DNA of 64,000 bases from Bacteroidota bacterium (GTDB lineage Bacteria > Bacteroidota > Bacteroidia > AKYH767-A > OLB10): the NCBI GenBank assembly GCA_016721435.1, contig JADKIC010000018.1, positions 1 to 64,000 on the forward strand, in the 5' to 3' direction. Shown piece by piece: positions 24,214-32,714 of this stretch. The notes under the pieces are model-generated. The model worked only from the letters and a program-made list of their open reading frames with translations. It ran no database searches and was not told where the DNA came from. Numbering within the stretch: position 1 is the first letter of the stretch; every line of letters starts with the position of its first letter. The position numbers and the translations under genes were made by a program.

Positions 24214-24944
24214 AGCATGACCAATTTAACACTTGCTACTAACAATACAGCAGCCAGAACTCTTTTCAAAATAAGCGAATTCAATTTAAATGAACCCATA
24301 TATGCACCGGCGAGACCACCCAGGAGCACAACTGTGATCAAAACAAAGTAAGAACCATCCAAGATGAAACCTACAACGGTATGACCCAACAATCCCGCCA
24401 CCGAATTCACAAAAATATAGAGCGCAGAAATGGCAGCGGTTTCTTTCACATTTGCCCATCGTGCCAACAAAAGTAATGGGCTGAGCAATATCCCACCACC
24501 TACGCCCATCACGCCGCTCAAGAAACCGATTAATCCTCCTGCAACAAATGCCCATACCAAAGGAGGCTTTCGCTGTACACTTTCTATTCCCGGATTAAAC
24601 AATCCCAATAAATTTAAAATCGGGAAGATGAGCAATAGACCCAAAATCACATGAAAAACATCTTCATCCACCATTAATGTGCCACCCAGAAAAGCAGCGG
24701 GAACAGAAGCCAAAGCAAAAGGATAAAACAATTCCCACTTAAAATATCCTGCACGGTAGAATTGAACAAAGGCAAGCATGGAAACCACTATATTTAACAA
24801 CAAAGCTGCAGGTTTGATAAAATCGGGAGAAAAAGCATAGATGGACATTAAAGCAATGTAGCCGCTTGCACCGCCATGTCCTACGCAGGAATACATGCAG
24901 GCAATCAGCAGCAAGAAAAAATAAAATGCAAACGAAATTTCCAT
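24210..24944 (-). CDS. TauE/SafE-family permease within the Moco operon
   Basis: A 244-residue inner-membrane protein of the TSUP family with about eight hydrophobic segments and the internal repeat typical of the group: GHGGASGYIALMSI in the first half and SGVMGVGGGILLSPLLLL in the second. Known relatives export sulfite, sulfoacetate or other organosulfur anions, and some are linked to other oxyanions. Its place between moeA and mobA, with 4-base and 7-base junctions, suggests transport of a molybdenum- or formate-related anion, or sulfite, but this is inference. No ModABC molybdate importer is visible in the window. A second TSUP gene lies at 45825-46628 in the sulfide cluster. Confidence 0.88.
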   Translation of the reverse strand: MEISFAFYFFLLLIACMYSCVGHGGASGYIALMSIYAFSPDFIKPAALLLNIVVSMLAFVQFYRAGYFKWELFYPFALASVPAAFLGGTLMVDEDVFHVILGLLLIFPILNLLGLFNPGIESVQRKPPLVWAFVAGGLIGFLSGVMGVGGGILLSPLLLLARWANVKETAAISALYIFVNSVAGLLGHTVVGFILDGSYFVLITVVLLGGLAGAYMGSFKLNSLILKRVLAAVLLVASVKLVML

Positions 24945-24951
24945 CCTTTGT

Positions 24952-26163
24952 TCAATTATCTATCAATAGAACCTCCAGCATATCACCCGGTTTCACATCT
25001 TGCTTATCCGGAGGCAAAATAACCAGACTATCTGCCACCACCATTGCATTCAACTTATAGCTTTCCTGATGATCCAGAATCTCCACACCACGTGCAGCTG
25101 TCCGGGCTTTTAGAATATTCGTTAAAGTCCCCTTCTTACTGTATGAATTCATTGCCGGCAAAAGAACAGTATGTGTATAGGGCACTTTCATCATAGCACT
25201 TATTGCTCTTAAAACAAAAGTGTAATAGCAGGATAACACTGCCGCCGGATTACCGGGAAGACCAAAAATTAATTTTTCACCGTTCACTCCAAAATACAAG
25301 GGCTTTCCCGGTTTCTGACGCACTTTATGAAATTTTTTCTTCACGCCACATTTCTCTAAACTTGCAGCCACAAAATCATAATCCCCCACCGAAACACCAC
25401 CTGTCAGGATAAGAATATCCGATACTTTTAGTGATTTCCTGATCGCTTTTACCAAATCAGTCTCCTTATCCTTGCAATGCACAATAAGGGCAGGCACTAT
25501 TTGTATTTTCCCTAAAGCCGCAGACAATCCAAACGAATTGCATTCAAATACATGACCGGGGGGAAGTCGATTTCCGGGTTGGGACAACTCTGAACCTGTA
25601 ACCAATATACTGACACCCGGAGGAGCAAATATTTTCACTTTACGCTCTCCCAATGAAGCAAGATAGGAGATAGCTCCCACAGACAACACTTCACCCTTTC
25701 TGCAAGCAATGTTACCGGCTTTAATTTGCGACCCCTTTTTACGAATATTGCCCCCTTGTTGCAGAAAAGGATCATTTAAGTGAATAAAAGCACCATCTTT
25801 TATCACATTCTCCTGCACCACTACAGTATCAGCAGTAGCAGGTACAGCGGAACCTGTGAAAACTCTAACAACATCATTCGCTTTCAACAATTTTTTTGAT
25901 ACTTTACCAGCCGGGATTTCATCAATAATACGAAGAGGCGACACTTTATCCCACCTCTTAAAATTAAAAGCATAACCATCCATAGCAGATTGATGAAACG
26001 GAGGAGAGTCAGTGGTCACTTTTATATTTTCAGCCAACACCCGACCTACTGCCTCCAATAGAGGAACAGATTTTACCCTTAAGCGGGGAATATGCTTAAG
26101 TACGATTTGCTGCGCTTCTCCGAACTCCGGCATGTGATCATGAATCATTCTTTTCACTTTCAT
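24952..26163 (-). CDS. moeA: Molybdopterin molybdotransferase MoeA
   Basis: The 403-residue enzyme inserts molybdate into adenylylated molybdopterin. Conserved parts are the substrate region SPPFHQSAMDGYAF, AGKVSKKLLKANDVVRVFTG, SILVTGSEL, LTGGVSVGDYDF and GLPGNPAAVLSCYY, followed by a short beta-rich C-terminal domain. All four MoeA domains appear complete and the length is normal. It starts one base after the moaA stop and is followed by the TauE-type permease. Confidence 0.94.
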   Translation of the reverse strand: MKVKRMIHDHMPEFGEAQQIVLKHIPRLRVKSVPLLEAVGRVLAENIKVTTDSPPFHQSAMDGYAFNFKRWDKVSPLRIIDEIPAGKVSKKLLKANDVVRVFTGSAVPATADTVVVQENVIKDGAFIHLNDPFLQQGGNIRKKGSQIKAGNIACRKGEVLSVGAISYLASLGERKVKIFAPPGVSILVTGSELSQPGNRLPPGHVFECNSFGLSAALGKIQIVPALIVHCKDKETDLVKAIRKSLKVSDILILTGGVSVGDYDFVAASLEKCGVKKKFHKVRQKPGKPLYFGVNGEKLIFGLPGNPAAVLSCYYTFVLRAISAMMKVPYTHTVLLPAMNSYSKKGTLTNILKARTAARGVEILDHQESYKLNAMVVADSLVILPPDKQDVKPGDMLEVLLIDN

Positions 26164-26164
26164 A

Positions 26165-27148
26165 TCAACCGCCTATTGAGATCATTGACCTGTTCATTAG
26201 TGCATCCGCTTTCAAATCTTCCATTGCTGCATCCATTTGCCCTCCCCGTTCGGCTTTCTTATCCCAAACACATTGACGAATCAGCTGTTCTACATCTTCC
26301 TGATTACGCAATGCAGAAAGCAAATCCACTTCTCCGGTTGAAAAAAGGCAGTTCTTCATTTTCCCATCTGCTGTCAATCGCAATCTGTTGCAGTTGCTGC
26401 AAAATGGATCTGACATCGTTGAAATAATTGCAAATGTCCCTTTATAATCGTGAACCTGAAAATTCCGGGCGGTATCATTCGGACGATCGTTCAATTTATA
26501 AAAATTAAATTTCCGGCTTGCTAAAGATAAAATTTCTTCTGCAGTAAAAACCTGAAGATGGTTCCAGTTATTGTCACGAAAAGGCATGTACTCAATAAAA
26601 CGTACGTGCAACGGGTATTCCTTTGTCCATTGGATAAAATCAATTATTTCAAGATGGTTCAACTCTTTTAACACCACCATATTTACTTTGACATGAAAGC
26701 CTTCCCTGAGCAGCAAGAGAATATTTGACATGACTTTATCAAAATGATCCCGTTGCGAAATAATTTTAAATGCATTCGATTCTAAAGAATCCAGACTCAC
26801 ATTCACAGAATTAATTCCAGCCTGTTTAAAAACTTCAATAAACTGATCCAGAAAAACGCCATTGGTGGTCAGCGTAAGTTTTACAGGATACTGTGAAAGC
26901 AGGTGTATGATTTGAGCCACATCCTTCCTGATCAATGGCTCACCACCTGTTAGCCGGATCTTCTTTACGCCCAATTTCACGAAAATTCCGGCAAGGCGAT
27001 TGATCTCCTCTGCATTCATCAAATTTTTCCCTGCGTAAAATCCATGGGGAGGGTCAACCGGCATGCAATAGGTGCAACGCAGATTACATTTATCTGTTAA
27101 GGAAATCCGAAGATAATCATGGTTTCTGTTAAATGAATCAGTCAGCAT
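26165..27148 (-). CDS. moaA: GTP 3',8-cyclase MoaA (radical SAM)
   Basis: This 327-residue radical SAM enzyme carries out the first step of Moco synthesis, converting GTP to 3',8-cyclo-GTP. The SAM cluster cysteines are 21, 25 and 28 (CNLRCTYC), followed by RLTGGEPLIRKD. The second [4Fe-4S] cluster near the C-terminus is held by CSNC and a later cysteine in MKNCLF, and the protein ends in the required Gly-Gly. It is the first gene of the long minus-strand operon. Its 83-base upstream spacer has TACTTTTA on the minus strand, a seven-of-eight match to the -7 consensus. Confidence 0.95.
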   Translation of the reverse strand: MLTDSFNRNHDYLRISLTDKCNLRCTYCMPVDPPHGFYAGKNLMNAEEINRLAGIFVKLGVKKIRLTGGEPLIRKDVAQIIHLLSQYPVKLTLTTNGVFLDQFIEVFKQAGINSVNVSLDSLESNAFKIISQRDHFDKVMSNILLLLREGFHVKVNMVVLKELNHLEIIDFIQWTKEYPLHVRFIEYMPFRDNNWNHLQVFTAEEILSLASRKFNFYKLNDRPNDTARNFQVHDYKGTFAIISTMSDPFCSNCNRLRLTADGKMKNCLFSTGEVDLLSALRNQEDVEQLIRQCVWDKKAERGGQMDAAMEDLKADALMNRSMISIGG

Positions 27149-27231
27149 CTGTTCTTAATTGAATATCTATCACTACCATAAAAGTTGAAGTACAGGAATA
27201 AAAGTACGAAATTTACTCTTCAATTTAATTT

Positions 27232-28110
27232 TCACTCCAACGGCTTTTTATGTTTCCATCGGCGATGACTCCAAAGCCAAAATTCCGGATTTCGAAGAAT
27301 ATCCTGTTCCAGCATCTTAGTATGTGCCTCCGTAATTTCTCCATACACAGTTTTCGATGGGTCGGGAATCAAGTCCCGGAATTCAATGGAATAATGTCCG
27401 CGGCAAATCTTATGAATACAACAAAAAACTACAGGACAATTATACTCTTTTGCATATTTCTCTGTCCCATAAAGCACTGCGGTATCCTGATTTAAAAATC
27501 TGGTCCAATAGGCATTTTTCACTTTTCCCGGAGACTGGTCTGTACCAAATATAGTAAGTGTCAGTGTAGATTTATTTTTCTCAAAAACGGGCTTTACATC
27601 CTTTATGGAAATCATTTCAAGACCATATTTACTTCTTGTTGCACGCATTTTTCGATCAAAAAATTTATTGGTCAAAGGCTTGTAAATGGCAATGCTCTGA
27701 TGCTTCACTGCCTGATCAATGGCCACCGCAAAAAGTTCCCAATTATTAAAATGACCCCCGGCCAAAATTACACTTTTCCCTTCTGCAAAATACCGGTTGA
27801 TCAATTCCGGATTCACAAATTTCATTCTTTCTCCCACTTCCTTCTTAGAAATGGTAAAAACCTTAAGACTCTCCACAATCAGATCTGCAAAATGACGATA
27901 AAATGCCTTTGCAATTCGGTTATGTTCTACTTCCGTTTTATCCGGAAAAGAACGTTTGATATTTCCAATAACTACCTTCTTACGATAGCCCAAAACAAAA
28001 TAAAAAAGAAAAAAAAGAAAATCCGATATTCTATACAGAAAAAAATAAGGCAACAGCGATACGGGAAGTATGACGAGATAATACAATATTTTTCCGGGAA
28101 GTTCTCTCAT
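27232..28110 (-). CDS. LpxL-type lysophospholipid / lipid A acyltransferase
   Basis: About 292 residues, with an N-terminal membrane anchor (ILYYLVILPVSLLPYFFLY) and the acyltransferase core. The catalytic motif is GGHFNNWE (His with an acidic residue five positions on), then TDQSPG, and WLWSHRRWKHKKP near the C-terminus, all typical of LpxL/HtrB enzymes that add secondary acyl chains to lipid A at the inner membrane. I place the start at MRELPGK (28110); an in-frame ATG 15 codons upstream would also be possible. It lies upstream of moaA on the same strand, but an 83-base gap with a promoter candidate separates them. Confidence 0.88.
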   Translation of the reverse strand: MRELPGKILYYLVILPVSLLPYFFLYRISDFLFFLFYFVLGYRKKVVIGNIKRSFPDKTEVEHNRIAKAFYRHFADLIVESLKVFTISKKEVGERMKFVNPELINRYFAEGKSVILAGGHFNNWELFAVAIDQAVKHQSIAIYKPLTNKFFDRKMRATRSKYGLEMISIKDVKPVFEKNKSTLTLTIFGTDQSPGKVKNAYWTRFLNQDTAVLYGTEKYAKEYNCPVVFCCIHKICRGHYSIEFRDLIPDPSKTVYGEITEAHTKMLEQDILRNPEFWLWSHRRWKHKKPLE

Positions 28111-28184
28111 CGTGAATTGTTGCGAATATCGGAACAAAACTAACATAGATATCAAAAAAGTGATAATGAGGCTTGCAACTATTC

Positions 28185-28213
28185 AAAAAAAAAGGTCCCT
28201 GATTAAAGAGACC
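28185..28213 (-). terminator. Intrinsic terminator of a decayed gene
   Basis: On the minus strand GGTCTC (28213-28208) pairs with GGGACC (28199-28194), allowing one G-U pair, followed by a run of nine U. It sits just after the stop of the T9SS remnant at 28238-28393. Confidence 0.65.
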
Positions 28214-28237
28214 GTTTTATGATTAATAATGTACGAA

Positions 28238-28393
28238 CTAGTTGAAAACAAGACGGCTGTTTAGGACGGAACCACCTATATTTACTTTCACCATGTAAAC
28301 ACCCGCTTTCAAATCACTTACGGGAAGATTAATGATGTTTTTACCGCTCAGCGCTGAATACGATAGGTTAAAAGTCACCTGGCCTCTAAAAGT
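28238..28393 (-). pseudogene. Orphan T9SS sorting-domain remnant
   Basis: A 51-codon open frame, bounded upstream by an in-frame TAA, encodes the end of a T9SS type A sorting domain: SALSGKNIINLPVSDLKAG, VYMVKVNIGGSV and LNSRLVFN, then a stop. It lacks a start codon and any secreted domain. A terminator follows it. It appears to be what is left of a larger minus-strand gene; bases 28394-28645 upstream show no continuation in any frame. Confidence 0.65.
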
Positions 28394-28645
28394 TTATAAA
28401 AACATAACCCTAATAATCAATGCAATAGCGAAAATAGCCATGATTTCCGTGATTTACACCCCAATCAGATAGTATTGAACAATGGTTTCAAAAACAATAA
28501 ATAACTCAGCGTTGTGAATAAACAGACACTCGAATTCAGTAAAATTTGCAGTGGCTGCAGCTAAACAGAAAATAAATATGCTTTTTATTTCTAAATAGTA
28601 AATAAAGTCATAATTTTATAATCAAATAAAACTAAAACAATACTT

Positions 28646-30001
28646 ATGAAAAAAACACTTCTCACTACAATTACTGTACTAGGCATTGCCTGCCTAAGTA
28701 TGAATAGCCATGCACAAACAGGATGGTTATTACAGGGAAATTCAAATGCTACAACCAATGATTTTATTGGTACAATAAACAACATACCTTTAAAATTCAA
28801 AACCAAGAATGCAACCCGAATGGTGATCACCGGCACCGGTAAAGTTGGTATAGCAAATGCTGCACCTGTATCCCGATTGGATATTCTTGGATTGACTTCT
28901 GCGACTGAGCCGGTAGTAAACGTTACCGGAAAGTATGTAGGCAGTGCAGATGTTATTGCTATTAAAGGTACTTCCACTCCATCTGATACCAGCGGCATTG
29001 GAGTTCAGGGGGTCGGAAACTTAGCGGGTGTAGAAGGAATTAGTAATTTATTTGGAGTTAGCGGTTCCGGTATAATTGGAGTATTGGGATCATCTTCTGT
29101 AGCAGGCACAACAGGTTTTCCAACCGGTGTATGGGGACAATCAGACGGGGGAGAACAAGGAAACGGAGTTTTTGGAATCGCCGAAAATTCTACCCAAAAT
29201 ATATCTGTATGGGGAATTGCAACGGACACCGCAACGGTAGGCGGCGTTCGTGACTATGCAGGCTATTTTCAGGGAAATGTATTCGGATATCGCTACTTTC
29301 AACTCTCTGATGAAAGAATGAAAAAGAATGTACAGCCACTTCATAGCGTGTTGTCTCGCCTTATGAATGTGAAAACAGCTACCTACAATTATAAAACAGC
29401 TGAATTTCCAAAACTTCACCTTCCTGCAGGCTTGCAAACCGGCTTCCTGGCCGAGAACTTACAACAACAATTCCCTGATATGGTTGTAGAAACTACAATG
29501 CCGGAAAAAATTCATCCGAAAACAGGAAGAATTATTTCTGAAAAAGCCGATGTGAAAGTTGTAAATTACATGGGAATGATTCCGGTACTTACTTCTGCCA
29601 TTCAGGAACAACAAGTACAAATTGCTGCCAAGGACGCTGCAATAGCTGATATGCAAAAGCAACTGATTGCCCTTGAAACACGTTTAGCCCGCCTCGAAGC
29701 GAACGCTCCTTCTACCAGTAAAACCGGCGCCAGCCTGAGTGATGTTCGTTTAGATCAGAATCAACCTAACCCATTTAGTAATTCCACAATTATCAATTTT
29801 GAAATCCCTTCAAATACAAGTGATGCAAGATTAATGATCACTACTATGGATGGTAAATTGATCCGTGAAGTAAGTATCAATGGTAACAAGTCCGGACAGG
29901 TTCAACTTTCTGCTGCAGATATGAGTGCTGGTTCATACCTCTATTCATTGTACGTGAACGGTGTTATGACAGCAACTAAAACACTGGTCATCACAAAGTA
30001 A
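28646..30001 (+). CDS. Secreted tail-fiber-domain (S74 chaperone) protein with T9SS sorting domain
   Basis: This 451-residue protein has a signal peptide (to SHAQ, residue 24), then a glycine-rich repetitive region with VQGVGNLAGVEGISNLFGVS-like pentameric steps (about 95-190). Residues about 225-345 match the intramolecular chaperone / S74 tail-fiber domain: SDERMKKNVQPLHSVLSRLM, TGFLAENLQQQFPD and NYMGMIPVLTSAIQEQQ, which ends in a coiled coil (to about 352). Residues about 370-451 are a T9SS type A domain (LDQNQPNPFSNSTIINF). S74 domains trimerise beta-helical fibres and may self-cleave. It is therefore likely a trimeric surface fibre. No phage genes lie nearby. A terminator follows. Confidence 0.85.
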   Translation: MKKTLLTTITVLGIACLSMNSHAQTGWLLQGNSNATTNDFIGTINNIPLKFKTKNATRMVITGTGKVGIANAAPVSRLDILGLTSATEPVVNVTGKYVGSADVIAIKGTSTPSDTSGIGVQGVGNLAGVEGISNLFGVSGSGIIGVLGSSSVAGTTGFPTGVWGQSDGGEQGNGVFGIAENSTQNISVWGIATDTATVGGVRDYAGYFQGNVFGYRYFQLSDERMKKNVQPLHSVLSRLMNVKTATYNYKTAEFPKLHLPAGLQTGFLAENLQQQFPDMVVETTMPEKIHPKTGRIISEKADVKVVNYMGMIPVLTSAIQEQQVQIAAKDAAIADMQKQLIALETRLARLEANAPSTSKTGASLSDVRLDQNQPNPFSNSTIINFEIPSNTSDARLMITTMDGKLIREVSINGNKSGQVQLSAADMSAGSYLYSLYVNGVMTATKTLVITK

Positions 30002-30019
30002 ATTAATTTACCAAGCTTT

Positions 30020-30061
30020 AGGAAGGGTCGTTATCTGACAGGTAACGACCTTTCCTTTTTT
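30020..30061 (+). terminator. Rho-independent terminator
   Basis: GGTCGTTA (30026-30033) pairs with TAACGACC (30043-30050), extended by AGGAA/TTCCT flanks, and a T-run follows. It ends the tail-fiber gene transcript. Confidence 0.85.
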
Positions 30062-30075
30062 AATGGCATTGTCTG

Positions 30076-30083
30076 TATCTTTG
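30076..30083 (+). promoter_or_regulatory. Candidate -7 promoter element for the PIG-L operon
   Basis: TATCTTTG matches TAnnTTTG and stands 13 bases before the ATG at 30097, just after the terminator. This predicts a very short leader of about seven bases. Confidence 0.4.
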
Positions 30084-30096
30084 GACCTCTACAATC

Positions 30097-32586
30097 ATGA
30101 AAAATCATTCAACACCTCTTCAGGTCATACTTCAATTGCTATTGATTATGACCTATAACAGCGCTCTGGCTCAATCTTCATCAGACATCTACCGTCGTAT
30201 CAAAAAGCTGGAACAAACTACCACGGTTTTATATATTGCTGCACATCCGGATGACGAAAACACGAGATTAATCACCTGGATGTCGAAAGAAAAACTATTT
30301 CGAACGGCATATATTTCATTGACCAGAGGAGATGGTGGTCAGAATTTAATCGGAGCAGAACTTGGCGTAGACCTGGGTCTAATTCGCACCAGAGAACTGA
30401 TGGCAGCACGAACTATTGATGGCGGTGAACAATATTTTACCCGGGCTTATGATTTTGGTTATTCAAAAACTTCAGAAGAAACGATTACACTTTGGAACCG
30501 AGAAAAAATATTGGAAGACATGGTGTATGTTATCCGTAAAATCAAACCCGACGTAATGATTTGTCGCTTTCCACCTGATCAACGTGCGGGACATGGACAT
30601 CATTCCTCTAGTGCCCTATTGGCGAAAGAAGCATTTGATATGGCTGCTGATCCTTCTAAATTCCCACAACAAGTTACATCGTTAGGATCGTGGCAAGTAA
30701 AAAGGCTCTACTGGAATACATTTAAGTTTGGAGGGAACAACACTACAAGTGAACAACAACTAAAGATTGATGTGGGTAGTTATAATCCTTTGCTTGGAAA
30801 AAGTTACGGAGAGTTATCTGCCGAAAGCAGATCTCAGCATAAAAGCCAGGGATTTGGTGTACCCTCACAAAGAGGAACTCAAATCGAGTATTTCAGTCCC
30901 GTGGCAGGTGATACTAATGTTACTGATGTTTTTAAGAATGATAATTTCTGGGCCTCGCAAAAAGATGGAAATGAAATTATACAACTAATTAATAGCACAC
31001 TTACGGCATTTGATTTCAAAAAGCCTTCCTCATCCATACCCTCTCTTATAAATCTTCGCAAAATCATTTCACAACTCCCTGATCATAGTATAAAAAATCA
31101 GAAGTTAAAAGAACTCGATCTCATCATTTCGGATTGTCTTGGACTGTGGAAATCCGCCTATTCATTCAGTGAAAAGTACGCCATAAACGATACCTTGCAT
31201 GTGAATTTACAGATGGTCGTCCGCGAATATGATTCTGTTACGGTTCGTTTACTACGAAATCAATACAATGACAGCAGCAGTACCTTTTCACTTGTCAACC
31301 AAACGATGCAAAACAAAGCGATCATTCTGAAAGGACCCTCTGCAACAACTCAACCGTATTGGCTGCAAACAACTCCCGACAAAGGTACCTTTAAGATTCC
31401 GGATATTTTACTTACAGGACAAGCATGGAATCCCGAACCCATTATTTTGCAAGCCGAAATTGTTTTAAAGGATAGCAGAATCCCCATTGAAATACCTGTC
31501 ACTTATAAAGTAACCGATCCAGTAAAAGGCGAATCGATAAAACCTTTAGTGATAGCTCCCCTACTAACCGGTCGTCTATCCGAAAACACTTCTATTTATA
31601 ATAATCTTAGTAAAAGAAAATATAAACTTAAACTTAAATACGAAGGTTCCCAATCGGAGCAGATTAAACTTTATACCGATATTACAGGAGATAAAGGATG
31701 GAAAATAAATATTACCGATACCCTTTTATCCTTTTCCCTAAAGGGAGAAGAAAAGGAAATCGATTTTTTCATACAGCCAACAGAGAAAACCTTGCAAGAT
31801 GCTGCATTGAGTTTCAGATTTCAAATGAAAAATGCCACTACGGAACAACTGAAGAGTAGTAAAGAGATCAGCTATGATCATATTCCACCTATTACGTGGT
31901 TTCCTGAACTTAAGACAACGTTAAAATTTGCCGATATTAAAACTAACGCGACTAAAATCTTATACATCAAAGGCGCCGGTGATGATGTAGCGGTCATGTT
32001 AAGGCAAATCGGAATTCAATCGGATGAAGTAACTGCAGAAGAAATTTCTGAAATTAATCTGGATCAGTATGATGCCATTGTAACCGGAATCAGAGCATAC
32101 AATACCGATAAAAATCTTCCATCTGTATTCAGCAAAATAATGGCCTATGTAGAAAAGGGAGGAACATTTTTAGTACAATACAATACCAATTCTAATCTTC
32201 ATCCTGCATCGATCATGACGCCGTATCCATACACTATCAGCAGGAACAGAGTCACGGAAGAAGAGGCTGTAGTAACCTTAACGGATGAAAATCACCCCCT
32301 CTTAAATCATCCGAATAAAATTACTTCCAAAGACTTTGAAGGCTGGGTACAGGAACGAGGCCTATATTTCGCGACAAAAATCGATTCGGCTTTCACCAAT
32401 ATTTTATTGATGAATGACAAGGGCGAGCAACCGCAAGAAGGGAGTCTCATAGTGACCAAATATGGAAAGGGAACTTATATTTATACCGGGCTTTCCTTCT
32501 TTCGTCAACTTCCGGCTGGAGTTCCGGGAGCTTTCCGCTTATTTGCCAACCTCATCGGACAAAAGCCATCTAACGATAAGAAATAG
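30097..32586 (+). CDS. PIG-L (LmbE-like) deacetylase family protein, large form
   Basis: An 829-residue exported protein (signal peptide ending ALAQ). Residues about 40-230 are a zinc-dependent PIG-L/LmbE domain: AAHPDDENTRL supplies the metal-binding AHPDDE and GHGHHSSS the downstream histidines. Such enzymes remove acetyl groups from N-acetylglucosamine-type sugars. A middle beta-rich region follows, and the last 180 residues (ILYIKGAGDDVAVMLRQIG, DAIVTGIRAYN, GGTFLVQYNTN) resemble a class I glutamine-amidotransferase-like fold without an evident catalytic triad. The gene is followed by a small membrane peptide gene and a symporter in the same direction, suggesting use of an aminosugar or related glycan, by inference. 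Confidence 0.88.
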   Translation: MKNHSTPLQVILQLLLIMTYNSALAQSSSDIYRRIKKLEQTTTVLYIAAHPDDENTRLITWMSKEKLFRTAYISLTRGDGGQNLIGAELGVDLGLIRTRELMAARTIDGGEQYFTRAYDFGYSKTSEETITLWNREKILEDMVYVIRKIKPDVMICRFPPDQRAGHGHHSSSALLAKEAFDMAADPSKFPQQVTSLGSWQVKRLYWNTFKFGGNNTTSEQQLKIDVGSYNPLLGKSYGELSAESRSQHKSQGFGVPSQRGTQIEYFSPVAGDTNVTDVFKNDNFWASQKDGNEIIQLINSTLTAFDFKKPSSSIPSLINLRKIISQLPDHSIKNQKLKELDLIISDCLGLWKSAYSFSEKYAINDTLHVNLQMVVREYDSVTVRLLRNQYNDSSSTFSLVNQTMQNKAIILKGPSATTQPYWLQTTPDKGTFKIPDILLTGQAWNPEPIILQAEIVLKDSRIPIEIPVTYKVTDPVKGESIKPLVIAPLLTGRLSENTSIYNNLSKRKYKLKLKYEGSQSEQIKLYTDITGDKGWKINITDTLLSFSLKGEEKEIDFFIQPTEKTLQDAALSFRFQMKNATTEQLKSSKEISYDHIPPITWFPELKTTLKFADIKTNATKILYIKGAGDDVAVMLRQIGIQSDEVTAEEISEINLDQYDAIVTGIRAYNTDKNLPSVFSKIMAYVEKGGTFLVQYNTNSNLHPASIMTPYPYTISRNRVTEEEAVVTLTDENHPLLNHPNKITSKDFEGWVQERGLYFATKIDSAFTNILLMNDKGEQPQEGSLIVTKYGKGTYIYTGLSFFRQLPAGVPGAFRLFANLIGQKPSNDKK

Positions 32587-32606
32587 AAACAACTGATCAC
32601 CAAACT

Positions 32607-32714
32607 ATGAGTAAGGAAGATGAAAAATACAAGTGGAAGAATTATCTGTATCTGATCGCATTTTTATTTTTCCAAATAGCATTTTATACATGGTTTAGTA
32701 ATTATTTCCAATGA
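32607..32714 (+). CDS. Small single-pass membrane protein, 35 residues
   Basis: The ATG at 32607 opens a 35-codon frame ending at TGA 32712-32714. The product has a charged N-terminus (MSKEDEKYKWKNY) and one hydrophobic helix (LYLIAFLFFQIAFYTWFSNY), ending in FQ. Its stop overlaps the symporter ATG (ATGA, 32711-32714), so the two are translationally coupled. Size, charge pattern and coupling suggest a small accessory subunit of the transporter. I do not recognise a named family. Confidence 0.7.
   Translation: MSKEDEKYKWKNYLYLIAFLFFQIAFYTWFSNYFQ

Noticed and set aside
28646..30001. Prophage tail-fibre gene
   Set aside because: The protein has a Sec signal peptide and a T9SS sorting domain, and no phage structural, lysis or integrase genes are nearby.
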